Source: Chamaecrista fasciculata
Taxonomy: Eukaryota > Streptophyta > Magnoliopsida > Fabales > Fabaceae
DNA length: 64,000 nucleotides
NCBI GenBank assembly: GCA_003254925.1
Contig: QANZ01032866.1
Span: 46,005-110,004 of the forward strand
Direction of reading: 5' to 3'
Shown here: positions 1-10,859 of the stretch, one piece after another
Numbering within the stretch: position 1 is the first letter of the stretch
Layout: the number at the start of each line of letters is the position of its first letter
The notes under the pieces: generated by a model
The model's input: the letters and a program-made list of their open reading frames with translations, nothing else
The model's database searches: none
What the model was told of the DNA's origin: nothing
Position numbers and translations under genes: made by a program

Positions 1-1912
1 TTTTGCATTGTGGTACCCCGTGGTTTGCTCCGTTAGCGATTTGGTACCCTGAGGTTTTTTTCTGTTAGGATTTAATGGCAAATGTTAGTTAAAATGTCAA
101 AAATCTCCCAAAAAGTCTTCTCTTATGCGTTTAAGTCCTTTCCCTTTACTAAAACGGATCAAAACATAAAGAATTAATTATAAAAGGGTCTTTAGAATTC
201 TAATATTATAGATTTTTCTCCTTTTCATAAGATTTCTTTTGATAGGTCCTGATTTAATTACACTTTAATCCCAAAAGTTTATGATCTTTATCAAAATAGT
301 CCTTAGAACCTCAAAGGACAAATGAGCATCTATGATTTATCAAAAAATCCCTATATTCAACTACAATTTTCATTCTAGTACACTACAAACAAATCAAAAC
401 CCCCAAATTTTTCCAAAATCAAGCCCCACAAATCAAAAACCCTCCCAAAACTCTTTCAAACATTCTAATTTAATCCTTAAAAATAATAAAAACCCTAAAC
501 ACCTAAAACTTAATTTTTTTTTAAATTTTCATCTTCATCTTCTCATATTAAATTTTTTTTTTCTTCTAATTTTCATGTTCATCCTCATCTTCATCTTCAT
601 CATCATCTCCATCTTCCCATTTTCAGAAACTTAAAACTTCCCATTTCCAGAAACTTAAAACATCATCATCATCTTCATAGCCTTCAATCATCTTCATCTT
701 CACTGATTTCCAGAAATCTCTTCGCTTAGGGTTCGAAATCGTGCCCATTTCCAGAAACTTCGAACATCATCATCTTCATCTTCACTGATTTCGAATGAGA
801 AACGAAATCGTGTCAAAATCCGAGCTCGAATGACTTCGAAATCGAACCAAAATCCACTAAATTGAAGAAATTGAAGAAGACGAACACTGAATCGTTCCGA
901 TAAATCGGGCCTATAGGGTTCGAAATCGTGCCAAATCGAAATCAATGATGATAACCCATAAAGAAAACCGAGTATGTGACCGGTTATGCTAACCCATCTT
1001 TGTCGTCCTTCATTGGAATCGGTTTTTGCATCTGCAGAAGAAGAAGAACAAACTCTACTAGGAAACAAGTTGCTTTAGCTTTCACATCCCCCAACTCAAA
1101 GGGTTTATCGGTTTTGTCATTTTCCGAGATAAAGAGCCTCACCGGTGATTTCAAGAACAAAAACAAATTAAGATGAAGATAAAAAAAAAATTTAAGATGA
1201 AGATGAAAAAAAATTGTGATGTTCTTTGGCTTTTTAATATCTTTAAGGACTAAATTGAAATGTTTGAAAGAGTTTTGGTATACTTTACAATTTTATTTTG
1301 AAAATTTGAGACTAAAATAAATAAAGATGAGGAAAAAGAGGGAAAATTGAGAATAATGAAATAAAAATGGGGGTTGTTGATGATGTTGATTTTGTTGTTG
1401 AGAGGGTTTTTGATTTGTGGGGCTTGATTTTGGAAAAATTTGGGGGTTTTGATTTGTTTGTAGTGTACTAGAATGAAAATTGTAGTTGAATATAGGGATT
1501 TTTTGATAAATCATAGATGCTCATTTGTCTTTTGAGGTTCTAAGGACTATTTTGATAAAGATCATAAACTTTTGGGATTAAAGTGTAATTAAATAAGGAC
1601 CTATTCAAAAGAAATCTTATGAAAAGGAGAAAAATCTATAATATTAGAATTCTAAAGACCCTTTTATAATTAATTCTTTATGTTTTGATCCCTTTTAGTA
1701 AAGGGAAAGGACTTAAACGCATAAGAGAAGACTTTTTGGGAGATTTTTGACATTTTAACTAACATTTGCCGTTAAATCCTAACAGAAAAAAACCTCAGGG
1801 TACCAAATCGCTAACGGAGCAAACCACGGGGTACCACAATGCAAAAATTTTTCTTTCAGGGTACCAAAGGGGAACCGCCCCTAACCACAGGGTACCAAAT
1901 TGCAATTTACCC
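1..1912. mobile_element. MULE-like element with long terminal inverted repeats, 5' end cut by window
   Basis: The first ~460 bases recur as reverse complement at about 1390-1850, and both arms carry repeated TTTGGTACCCTG-type blocks. The right end is ...AATTTACCC at 1912, whose reverse complement GGGTAAATT matches the terminus of the 6802-7229 element. By comparing the arms, about 65 bases of the left arm lie before the window. The centre (about 640-1230) differs from the arms and holds a short coding-like stretch. No transposase is visible, so the element is non-autonomous. The Mutator-like assignment rests on the shared terminus with the 6802-7229 element, which has a 9-bp target duplication; the left duplication of this copy is off-window. 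Confidence 0.75.
976..1173 (+). pseudogene. possible captured receptor-kinase juxtamembrane fragment
   Basis: In the unique centre of the inverted-repeat element a 66-codon frame reads a hydrophobic stretch ending in four arginines (FCICRRRR) and later SFSEIKSLTGDFKNKNKL. This resembles the membrane exit and the 'F-[ST]-x-x-E-[IL]-K-x-x-T-x-x-F' region just before the kinase domain of plant receptor-like kinases. The frame stops before any glycine loop. It is too short for a firm family call. A chance frame or a different donor gene is possible. Confidence 0.25.
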
Positions 1913-3026
1913 TATAAAATAAGACGTAGCATTGTAAAGTTGATGTCTGCAAAAAAAATTAGTCAAAGAAATATAATACTGGCAAGCTTCCACAGAGCCA
2001 TAAAAACAAAATAAAAACGACTTTATAAAAATCTTAGCCCAAATCTAAGATAATTAACCTTGAAACTCAAAGCTGTATAACTATGTATTGTTTTCCATGT
2101 TTGTAATAAGCTACAAAGCTAAATGTCCAATCATGTCAATCCAATAGCCAGTATCTGGTACTCAATGAACAAAGGTAATTGAAACTTTAATCATATGACA
2201 AAAAGGAAAGATACCAAATGGAGAAAATCTCATCCTAGTTATATCAATGCATTAGAAATATAAACAGCAAACATGGAAATTACAATGAACGTGGAAGCTT
2301 GGAAATATTAAAAAAAAAATCATGTCTATTGTGGCTAATTACCTTTGTTCTGGAAGCTTGGATATTGGATTTCAGAATCATGTCGATATTGGATTACATG
2401 AAGAATGAATGTGGAAGCTTGAAAATATCTAGTACACCATTAACAATCATGTCGATCTTTGCTAATTAAAGTTTTCCATGAACGTGGAAATTACAATCAT
2501 GTCGATCTTTGCTAACATTAAAAAAGAAATTACATTCAAGTTTAATCAGCAGTTTTGACATTAAACATGAAAGCTAGCGAAGATCGAAATTGTACCGAAC
2601 CAATTACATCTTAACAATTTCAAGCTTCCATTTCCTGTATTTTGTACAACGTAAATGATGATAAAACGTAAATGATGATAATAATGAATTAATAGCAATT
2701 CTCTGCCACTATATTTATAAAGTTTTTTGAAATGTCAATCATCTTTAATTTGTCATAACAGCTAAGTTATGGCATGACATAATCTATTTCTAGAAAAGTA
2801 AGTATTCCTGAAACAAACATATAAATTTTGTTAATGACAATGCATCGTGATTCTAACAATCTGTCTATGGAGATTACCTTTTGTGTAATTTGTTGCTCAC
2901 AAGTTTAAATAATATACCATATATAAACCAAAATCACATAATTGACATCGATCACCATTCATTAATTCGTCCATCGTAATCAATGTGATTATTCAAAGTT
3001 AATATGTTGTCATCTTGAAAATGATG
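1913..3026. other. AT-rich intergenic DNA
   Basis: I see no credible coding frame or RNA gene here. Short phrases such as 'aatcatgtcgat' and 'aacgtggaa' recur between about 2260 and 2520, which suggests local slippage or decayed repeats. Confidence 0.5.
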
Positions 3027-3034
3027 ACAGGACC

Positions 3035-3214
3035 TAGCACTGTTAAACGGGCCGGCCCGGCCCGGCCCGCCCCGGCCCGTTACGGGCCACGGGCTAAACG
3101 GGCCGGGCCGTTTAGGCCCGTTTTTAAACGGGCCAAATTTTTTAAGCCCAAGCCCGCCCATTTAGCGGGCGGGCCGGGCCGGCCCGCGGGCCTAAGCCCG
3201 TTTTGACAGTGCTG
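3035..3214. mobile_element. 180-bp GC-rich hAT-type MITE with 8-bp target duplication
   Basis: The flanks are identical 8-mers ACAGGACC (3027-3034 and 3215-3222), the target-site size typical of hAT elements. The ends are imperfect inverted repeats (TAGCACTGTTAAACGGGCC on the left; reverse complement of the right end CAGCACTGTCAAAACGGGC). The body consists almost wholly of GGGCC/GGCCC-type words that fold back on themselves. No transposase is present. Apparent reading frames here are by-products of the GC-rich palindrome. Confidence 0.85.
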
Positions 3215-3222
3215 ACAGGACC

Positions 3223-3574
3223 CGTGGGAAACTGATGTGTGATCAATTAAGTATTACATGGCAATTATAAACCTGACATTTGGCAATTTACAGTCCAACT
3301 TATCATTTTCGGTTGCCAACTAAGCTTCCAAGTTTGCAATATTAATTAGCAGCATTTATTGACACTGAAAATTTATTGCAAAATGAAGACGTGTCTAACT
3401 CCCATTGGCCAATTAGTCATTAAGACAGAAAATGCTACAAACCACGTGGTAGCCTTAAACTGTCAATCTAATAGACCTCTGCTATTAGTCATATATATTA
3501 GATTAACAACTGCATCTTATTTTTCAATTTGAATTAGGATGAGTTTTATTTTCTATCAATTTTACATTACATGT
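3223..3574. other. intergenic DNA; left half of a repeat split by the solo LTR
   Basis: This is AT-rich DNA without a gene. The last ~55 bases (from about 3518) match the 'CTATCAATTTTACATTACAT' block of a dispersed MITE family also seen near 6530, 28930, 31570, 55040 and 58510. The LTR at 3575 interrupts that copy, which resumes after 4181. Confidence 0.5.
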
Positions 3575-4176
3575 TGATACATCACTATTTGGGCGTACGC
3601 CTAAACGGCCCTCGCACCGGGCCTCTTCTCCCCTCCGCACCTTGCGAAGCGCCCTCGAGTCAGTCGGGCGCCCTAAACTCGCTTAGGGGCGCTCATGATC
3701 CATCCTGGGTCTTGGCGCCCGTCCCCCAAATGACACGTGGCCACCCACGATCACCCTGCTCCGCAATCCACGCTACGGGAGATCGTGGGCTGCGAACTGA
3801 CTCACCCACGATCTCCAGTTTCTAGGCGCCCGCCTACAGACGCAACACGCAATCACCCACGATTGCCTTGTTCCGCAAATCTCGGTCTCCACCATCTTCG
3901 CTGGTGGAGATCGTGTCCAGTACGTGGTCCGCCCCGCACGCTGACCACCTCTCTCCTCCCTGCTCTATAAATAGAGCCCATCTCACCAGTTCAAGGTTAG
4001 CTACTTCTTACACTCTCAAACTCTCTTACTCTCTGATTACTCTCTTACTAACTTGAGCGTCGGAGTACACTTCGCAGGGCCCCCCTGTGAAGCTTTTGCA
4101 GGTCTTTGCTCAAGTCTTGGCTCTTGCAGCCCTCTCCGGTGAACTAGGTAAGTGCCAGTCATTTTCCAGTTTATCA
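3575..4176 (+). mobile_element. solo LTR of the Tat-type gypsy element (602 bp)
   Basis: It begins TGATACATCACTATTTGGGC and ends TTTTCCAGTTTATCA (TG...CA) and is 602 bp long. By eye it is nearly identical to the two LTRs of the full element at 12054-23265, read in the opposite direction. Direct repeats CATGT (3570-3574 and 4177-4181) flank it exactly, so it is a complete insertion reduced to one LTR by unequal recombination. A TATA box (CTATAAATA, about 3963) and a CACGTG G-box (about 3735) mark U3. Short frames of 62-84 codons inside it recur in all three LTRs and are not separate genes. Confidence 0.95.
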
Positions 4177-5169
4177 CATGTGTAAATTTTGTCATTAATA
4201 ATTTACTAAATTAAAATAAAGTATAAAATTGACCAAAATGTGAAACATTTGAAAAAGTAGACAGCTCAGGCCAGAAAAAAAAATAGACAAAAAGAAAATA
4301 TTGTGGCGAAATTAACAACTGATGTAAAATTTAGAGATGAAATTAGCATATTTGCTAGTAGTTTTTGGAAATTCTACTATTTATCATAATAATTGAACAT
4401 TCATGAGCATTTATATTCATTTATATTTTATCTCAATCAACTAACTATGTCACTCTTTATTGGCCACATAATTATTTTAACCAACTAAAATTATTACCTA
4501 CTATTTTAAATAATTTCAGATTTCATTATCTCCCTTAACAACAAATTACCCAAGTATCATCTACCATTCCATCTATTATCTTATTTTCTCTATTATCTCT
4601 CTAATATCAATACTAAAATAAAATAAGGATATTGGTATCCCAAAGAAGCCCTTCATTCCAGAGATCATGAGAGATGCCTAGTGCGATATTGCCTCATGAA
4701 CCACGTCAAGTAGTAGCTTACGTTGACCACAGTGAGAATTATTACTTCATATGCAATGCCCTTCATCTGAGTATTCATTTTTTGTACTTTGCTTGAAATT
4801 GACAGAAAGTTGTATGTCTCTGACCACAGTTTTGTAGGCGAAGTAAAAAAATCCAAGTTGATTGTGGAAGGACCCAAGGAAGAAATAGTGTTTGATGTGA
4901 TTCCAAGAGAAATTTTGAGTCGGTGATCAGAAGTCAGAACATCGGATTTGGATCCTTTAGAGTTCTTTTCCATGCATTTCTTGTAGAGTTAGACTAAAAA
5001 TATGGATTCCATGAAATAAAAATATACAAAAACCAAATTTCCTTTTTCTCTCTCTTCTTTTCTCTTCCTTTCTCTCTCATACTCTACAAGAAATGTAGAG
5101 AAAGAAACTCTAGAGGATCCATTTCCCAGAACATCACAACATTGCATGCCACAACATCTTTTTAGTATT
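4177..5169. other. intergenic DNA with repeat remnants
   Basis: Positions 4182-4345 continue the MITE split by the solo LTR (contains GACCAAAATGTGAAACATT). Positions about 5040-5110 carry a CT-rich segment and 'ACTCTACAAGAAAT' like the MITE near 59690-59890. The 4620-4980 stretch shows a 102-codon minus-strand frame without recognisable domains, and I do not call it a gene. Confidence 0.45.
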
Positions 5170-5641
5170 ATAATAAGAGGAAACATACTATTTGATCCCT
5201 CTTTTATCACAGTTTCAATGATTTGGTCCCTGAATTATTGAAATATACTATTTGGTCCCCCAATAATTACAAATGTAAATTTGTTAATCTTTGTAATCTC
5301 TCTCCGTTACTAACGCTGTTAATCTGGCCGTTAAGTGCACATGTGCAACTATTTGGTTTCTCAGTTTTAAAACTCAACTATTTGGTCTCTCAATTTTAAA
5401 ACTCAACTATTTGGTCCCTCAATTTTAAAACTAAACTATTTGGTCTTTCAGTTTTAAAACTCAACTATTTGGCCCTTCTCTGGATTCTTTATTTAAAATT
5501 CCTCCCTTCTCTCAAGATTTGTTTTTCATTCAAGTCATTGATTAATTACAAATTGGTCCAAAATAATAATTATCTTTGTCAAACAAGTCCTTGTTCTACA
5601 CGAAATGTTCGTTCCAATTCTTAAATTAGTCGCCGGGTAAG

Positions 5642-5779
5642 AAGGCGAGTTATCGCAATGCGTGCAAGAAGGATGTGGGCGAACTCATGTACCATTACAA
5701 ATGTTGCGAGTTTGATCTTCATCCGTACGTGTTGTGCGAAGCTTACGATAGTGCTAGACAACAACAAGATCAAGCTTAA
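5642..5779 (+). pseudogene. captured DC1-domain gene fragment (left copy)
   Basis: One frame reads SYRNACKKDVGELMYHYKCC, then EFDLHP, and ends at a stop at about 5777-5779. The pattern [FY]-x-Y-H-Y-x-C-C-x-F-D-L-H-P is the zinc-binding core of plant divergent C1 (DC1) proteins, usually written 'YHCKxCDYDLHPxC'. Only part of one domain is present, with no start codon or promoter, so it is a transduplicated gene piece and not an independent gene. Confidence 0.6.
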
Positions 5780-5948
5780 GGTGGAGTTACAGAACGAATT
5801 GCAAGAAGATACAACTTGATCTCGTCGTCGTCCAGCACCAACGAAACCTTCTCGCAACATGGATGAAGATCGAACACGCAACAGCTGTAATGGTACACAA
5901 ATCTGCTCACATCCTTCTCGCACGCATTGTGGTAACTCGTAGTATTAC
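5776..5948 (-). pseudogene. captured DC1-domain gene fragment (right copy, inverted)
   Basis: The minus strand reads YHNACEKDVSRFVYHYSCC, then VFDLHPCCEKVSLVLDDDEIKLYL. This follows the DC1-family order: a C-H zinc core, then the conserved 'P/S-L-V-L-D-D-G/D-E-I/V-K-L-Y-L' tail. It is an inverted, diverged copy of the left fragment, and together they make the centre of the element nearly palindromic. It keeps more of the family tail than the left copy. No start codon or flanking exons are present. Confidence 0.65.
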
Positions 5949-6379
5949 CCAACAGTCGATTTAAGAATTGAAACGAGCATTTCGTGTAGAACAAGGACTT
6001 GTTTGACAAAGATAATTATTATTTTGGACCAATTTGTAATTAATCAAGGACTTGAATGAAAAAAAAATCTTGAGAGAAGGGAGGATTGTTAAATAAAGAA
6101 TTCAGAGAAGGACCAAATAGTTGAGTTTTAAAACTGAGGGACCAAATAGTTGAGTTTTCAAATAAAGAGACCAAATAGTTTCACATGTGACACTAATATG
6201 TGGCATTTAACGACCAGATCAACGGTGTTAGTAATAGAGAGAGTCTACAGGGACTAACATGTTAACATTTGATATTTGTAATTTTTGGAGAACCAAATAG
6301 TATATTTCAATAATACAAGGACCAAATCGTTGAAACTGTGAAAAATGAGGACCAAATAGTAGGTTTCCTCTTATAATAA

Positions 6380-6792
6380 ATATAAGAGAAAACTTACTAT
6401 TTGGTCCCTAAATTTACATTGACTCAACTAATCAGTCTATGAATAATCAAAATGTAATACTAGTTCCTGAATTATTGTAATTGTCAACAATTTCGTCCGG
6501 GTCAAATTCGAATTAGGATTTGAATTTATTTTTCTATCAATTTTACATTACATGTCACTAGTCATGTATATTATGTTGTTAGTATTTGGTTAAAGTAAGA
6601 GAAAGGATAAAACTGATCAAAATGTGAAACATTTAAGACAAAATTGACTAAAAAGATATTGTGGACAAAATTGACAATTAGTATAAAGTTTAGCAATAAA
6701 AAATATACTAAATTTATATATATAATTCTTTATACTTTTGTTATAAAACTTGGGTTGGTCTCATATGTTTACCGTGAATTTCAATGTCTTTA
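6380..6792. other. intergenic DNA with MITE remnants
   Basis: At 6387 a second 'ACTTACTATTTGGTCCCTAA' end resembles the terminus of the preceding element. Positions about 6520-6700 are a partial copy of the dispersed 'GACCAAAATGTGAAACATT'-type MITE. There is no gene. Confidence 0.45.
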
Positions 6793-6801
6793 TTTTTTAA
6801 A

Positions 6802-7229
6802 CGGTAAATTATATTTTGGTACTCTGTAGTTTGACCCTATTTCACTTTGGTACCTTGTGGTTTGAAACTTGACACTTTGGTACCCTGTGGTATTCTCCAT
6901 TAACACTTTGGTACCCTTCGGAGCTATTTTGTAATTTTAACCACAACAAATTTTGAAAAAATTGCATATTGACCACAAAAGTTTTTTCAAAAATTACAAA
7001 TAGGTCCCTAGATATATATTATCTAGGGACTAAAATGAAAACTTTAAAAAAATTTGGGTCAATATATAATTTTTTCAAAATTTGTTATGGTTAAAATTAT
7101 AAAATAGCTCTAAAGGGTACCAAAGTGTTAATGGAGAATACCACAGAGTACTAAAGTGTCAGGTTTCAAACCACAAGATACCAAAGTGAAATAGAGTCAA
7201 ACCACAAGGTACCAAAGTGTAATTTACCC
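6802..7229. mobile_element. 428-bp MULE-type MITE with 9-bp target duplication
   Basis: TTTTTTAAA flanks it on both sides (6793-6801 and 7230-7238). The ends are inverted repeats (CGGTAAATTATATTTTGGTAC and, reverse-complemented from the right, GGGTAAATTACACTTTGGTAC). Repeated TTTGGTACC blocks fill both arms. The element shares its terminus and TTTGGTACC words with the larger element at 1-1912, so both belong to one family. No coding capacity. Confidence 0.88.
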
Positions 7230-7238
7230 TTTTTTAAA

Positions 7239-9438
7239 AAATAAATTAGTTATATATATATATATATAGTTTTTCATATTTTAATTTCAAACGATTGAAT
7301 GAATATAACAAATTCGAAGTTACTAATTGTTTTACGTGAATTTTTTTTCTATTCAATTTGGAATAGTAAGCAAATAAAATAAAATCAAATCTAAAAAATA
7401 ACTCTACTGTTTTATTGTCAATTAAGTGAAATTATTTCTCTCATTTTAAGTTAAAATATATGCGACGAATTACTCTTGCTAGTTCTTTTATCTGTTTATT
7501 TGAAATATCGACTAATGAAATTAAATTAAATTATGAAGTAACTTTATTGTTGCCACTTGCCACTGATTCCGTAATTCAATTGAGTCTTTTCTCTTTTAGT
7601 TAAGTAAAGGCCATGGAATGAGTTGATTAAGCCCAAACCGTAGAAGTTGATGCTGCTACAAAGAAATATTATGACTACTACATTCTTCCATAGGACATTT
7701 ATACGCAACATGTTGAGATCATATGAGTTATGACTGTCATACAATATGTTAATTAGTAAATGACACAAATATGATTGCTAACTAGATAAATAATATAAAA
7801 AAGAATGAGTCAATGTCACAAATTCCTTAATTAGATTAATATATGAACGTACACATAAAAAAGTACAAATTTATTTGGAAAATACGTAAAAAGTAATATA
7901 AAAATACAAAAAAAATGTGTAGGTTCACTGATTGAATTGATTTCTAAAACTATAAACTCACAACTCAATTCAAAGGCTTGCAGATTGACATTTTTAAAAC
8001 TAATCTAAAACGCAAACCCAAATCAATCCAATTTATAGTTGCAATAGGTTTAGTTAGATTTTGTGAATTTGCATATCAATCCAACTCACTGCTCACTTCC
8101 ATAATAACATCAAACCAAGAAACCAACGAGGAGGTAGAGTTTTATGATATCCATATATATAAGTATGGTCAAAAGTCAAAATCTATTTTGATCTCTAATG
8201 TTTTCCTTAATTAAATTCTGTTTTTGTTCTTAATATTTTTTTATTATATTTTGGTTCCTAATTTTTGCTAAAAGCTTTATCATTAATCCATAATTATTGA
8301 ATATGACCATATCTCTCTCGTTTCAAACCTGGATGTGATTAAATTAGAGTTACAAGTTAAATTTGACGAGTTGTTTCTTTGTCTAGTTGGAATCATTATC
8401 AAACGAGGTCAAATCAAATCTGTAAATGAGTTGCTTTTTTCATGAATTTGATCATATCTCTTTCGCTTTAAGTCCAAATATAACAAAATCGGAGTTATAA
8501 ATTATTCTTGAGGAGTTCTCTCTTTTTTTATCTAGTTGAGGTTGTTGACAAACGATGTCAAATTACGTGCTCCAAAAGTGAGTTTTGCCAAAACATTAAT
8601 ATAAAATATATAATAAATAAATTTCATATAAAAATAATTTAAAGTAAGAATAAGAACTTTTTGCCTTCAATGGATGATGAGAAGAGATCAGAAAAATTTA
8701 TTTTACGCTAAGTGATTAATCACGTTGATAATGTGATGGAAACTAAACAAGTGAACTATAAAAGATATATAGATAGATATAAGAGATAAAAAAAAAATAC
8801 ATAATTTAGTATTCAAAGGATTTTATTCTTCATGAATTATTATATTCTATTTTTTTTTATGGGTACAAATTCTATATTTTATTGATATATAGCTTTTCAA
8901 GTTTCATACCCTGTTATATTCATCTCATCTACACTTACACACACAAGAAAACCCTCCTTATATAAGATTACCAATAATTTACTTAAAAAGACCATAAAAA
9001 ATGAGGTTATACATGGTTACCATGCAGGATATAATCATAAAAGAAATATTGCAAATAGAAAGAAATCAAATATAATTTATCTCAACATCTGGTAACAAAT
9101 GAATGTAGTTATCCCACATATCACAATTCACAAGTATGTACATGTTTATAACAATTCTATAATATATCAATCTAGACATTCTTTTAATTAACAAAATTGA
9201 TTAAATCACCCAATTCGGCAATTCCTTCTCCCATTTACTGTTTAAACCGATTTCAATAATGAGTTGTTAATTCAAGCATAACAAGCTTTAGCATCAATAC
9301 AATTGGTGTGGGTCAGAATAATGATAACGACTATACTTTAACTAATTTCCCTATTTACCACCAATCCCATGTGGTCAAGCAATAGCTTTTGCCCTACAAA
9401 CAGTATGATCTTCCAACACATTTTCTTAAGGAAATGGA

Positions 9439-9440
<2 letters not shown>
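7239..9440. other. AT-rich intergenic DNA with a degenerate repeat
   Basis: A (TA)n run lies at about 7252-7267. Positions about 8160-8590 are a decayed copy of a dispersed family recognised by 'TATCTCTCTCGTTTCAA', 'GAGTTACAAGTT' and 'AAACGAGGTCAAATC' (other copies near 24330-25130, 43450-43930, 46500-46980, 55390-55920 and 56190-56730). No gene is seen. Confidence 0.45.
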
Positions 9441-9470
<30 letters not shown>

Positions 9471-9506
9471 NTTCACCCAGTTATATATATATATATATAT
9501 ATATAT
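9441..9506. repeat. (AT)n microsatellite with an ambiguous base
   Basis: Two AT runs (9441-9470 and 9482-9506) flank an N at about 9471 and a short non-repeat phrase. The N suggests the run length was not resolved by sequencing, so the true length is uncertain. Confidence 0.95.
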
Positions 9507-10249
9507 GTAAGTAGATATATTCAAAGAATTGTCGCATCTGAAACTAGTTCAGAATGCCCTGCGAGTGGAAGATTTCAATTCCAGATAACACATTGTAATG
9601 CCAAGTGAAATTATTATATTGAGAATTTAAATTGTCACGATTTCAAATTTTAATATTTAAAATAAATTTTTGATATAAATGAGGAATTTAAATTATTATA
9701 ATTTAAATATTAGTAAATAAAATACCTTACTTAGATAAAATAAGTAATTTTACAATTTATTGTTCAGAGAAGTTTTGAAATAAAAAATATTAAATAATAA
9801 AAATTAAATTGTGCTATAATGTCTCAGAATATATGATATATAAAAAATAATGTCTAACTAGATTCAAGTGAATTAGTGTTAATGTATTGTATTTAACGTT
9901 TCTTTTAATGAATTAAAAAAAGATAAGAGGATAATTTTTCGAATTTTACATGTTTATGTAGGATTTATAATTCCACCAAAAGATACTTGATCAAATTATC
10001 ATAGATTTTGAAATACCAAGAATTGTTACGTAAACAAAATATTTTATTTTAATGTAATTTAAATACCTTTAAATTTTATTTTCCTCCTAAATTTACTTGA
10101 TTTAAATTTTAAACATAACATTAGAGAATAAAAGAGTCCATTGAATTAAATATTCTTGAGTTGTTATTAATTTTGATTGATTGGTTTTGATTTTGAAAAT
10201 TTGTTATTTTTAAATATAGAAGTTTTTCAGCTTAGGTGTATTTAGGGGT
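9507..10249. other. AT-rich intergenic DNA
   Basis: No coding frame, RNA gene or clear repeat structure is visible. Base composition is strongly A+T throughout. Confidence 0.45.
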
Positions 10250-10850
10250 GAGCGCGGGCTGGGTTGGGCGGGTTGAGGGAGAATCCCAGCCCAACTCGCA
10301 CATCAATCAGCGAGTTGGGTTGGGTTGGGTTTTATAATTTTTGAAACTTAACCCGAACCAACTCGACTTGCAAGTATGCGGGTTGGGTTAGGTTGAACCC
10401 GCGTGTTGAGTTTGTAATTTATTTTTTATAATTTTTATAACAAAATATTATTATAAATTTGTGAGTAGTGAATAAAAAAAATTACACATAAAAAAAAGTT
10501 AAAAAAAACATAAATTATATATATAAATATAAATCAATTAAGATATACTCCATAACATATGTAAATGTAATACATATATGTAATTATGTAAATTTAAAAA
10601 TCAAAATATCTTATTTATAAAAAACTAATAATATAAATACATAAGAAAACATACAAAGTTTATAAAAAAAATACATAATCATGTATAAAATATAAATTAA
10701 AAAATAAAAAATAATATATGCGGGCTCGCTGGTTGGGTTGGTGTGCGAGTTGAGAATTTTGAACCCAAACCAACTCGCGAACCCAAACCAACCCAACCCA
10801 TAGCTGCAGGTTGGGTTGGTTTTTGTGGACTCGCGGGTTCCTCATAGCAT
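10250..10850. repeat. degenerate hAT-like repeat rich in GGGTTGG words
   Basis: The left end reads TAGGGGTGAGCGCGGGCTGG, similar to hAT termini of the TAGGGGTG type, followed by GGGTTGGGTT runs. The right part (about 10720-10850) holds inverted AACCCAACCC words. The centre (10420-10700) is AT-rich. A clean right terminus and target duplication are not visible, so the element is truncated or decayed. Confidence 0.45.
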
Positions 10851-10859
10851 AACCCTCCA

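Larger units (their letters stand above)
5179..6370. mobile_element. MULE-type long-inverted-repeat element carrying DC1 gene fragments (Pack-type)
   Basis: Exact 9-bp direct repeats TTATAATAA flank it (5170-5178 and 6371-6379), the size made by Mutator-like transposases. The ends are inverted repeats starting GAGGAAAC(A/C)TACTATTTGG, and the homology continues inward for about 500 bp on each side, including 'tttggtccct' blocks and a segment around 5500-5600 mirrored at 5960-6070. The arms end in two inverted copies of a coding fragment of a cysteine/histidine-rich C1 (DC1) protein. No transposase is present. A transcript through it would form a long hairpin. Confidence 0.88.

Noticed and set aside
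332-634. 100-codon plus frame and its partner at 1293-1514 on the minus strand
   Set aside because: They are the same inverted-repeat arm translated on each side; Asn/Phe/Ser-rich low-complexity product of AT-rich DNA.
3015-3206. Gly/Pro/Arg-rich frames on both strands
   Set aside because: Produced by the GGGCC palindrome of the hAT MITE.
3571-4056. Three overlapping plus-strand frames of 62-84 codons, repeated at 12174-12656 and 22784-23266
   Set aside because: They lie wholly inside the gypsy LTRs, shift frames across U3/R, and are conserved only because the LTRs are young. No domain is present.
4665-4973. 102-codon minus-strand frame
   Set aside because: No recognisable domain, no supporting splice or promoter signal, and it is flanked by repeats. 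Chance frame or unknown gene relic.
10250-10850. Telomere-like GGGTTGGGTT runs
   Set aside because: The plant telomere unit is TTTAGGG; these are GGGTTGG words of a hAT-like repeat with inverted counterparts, not an interstitial telomere.
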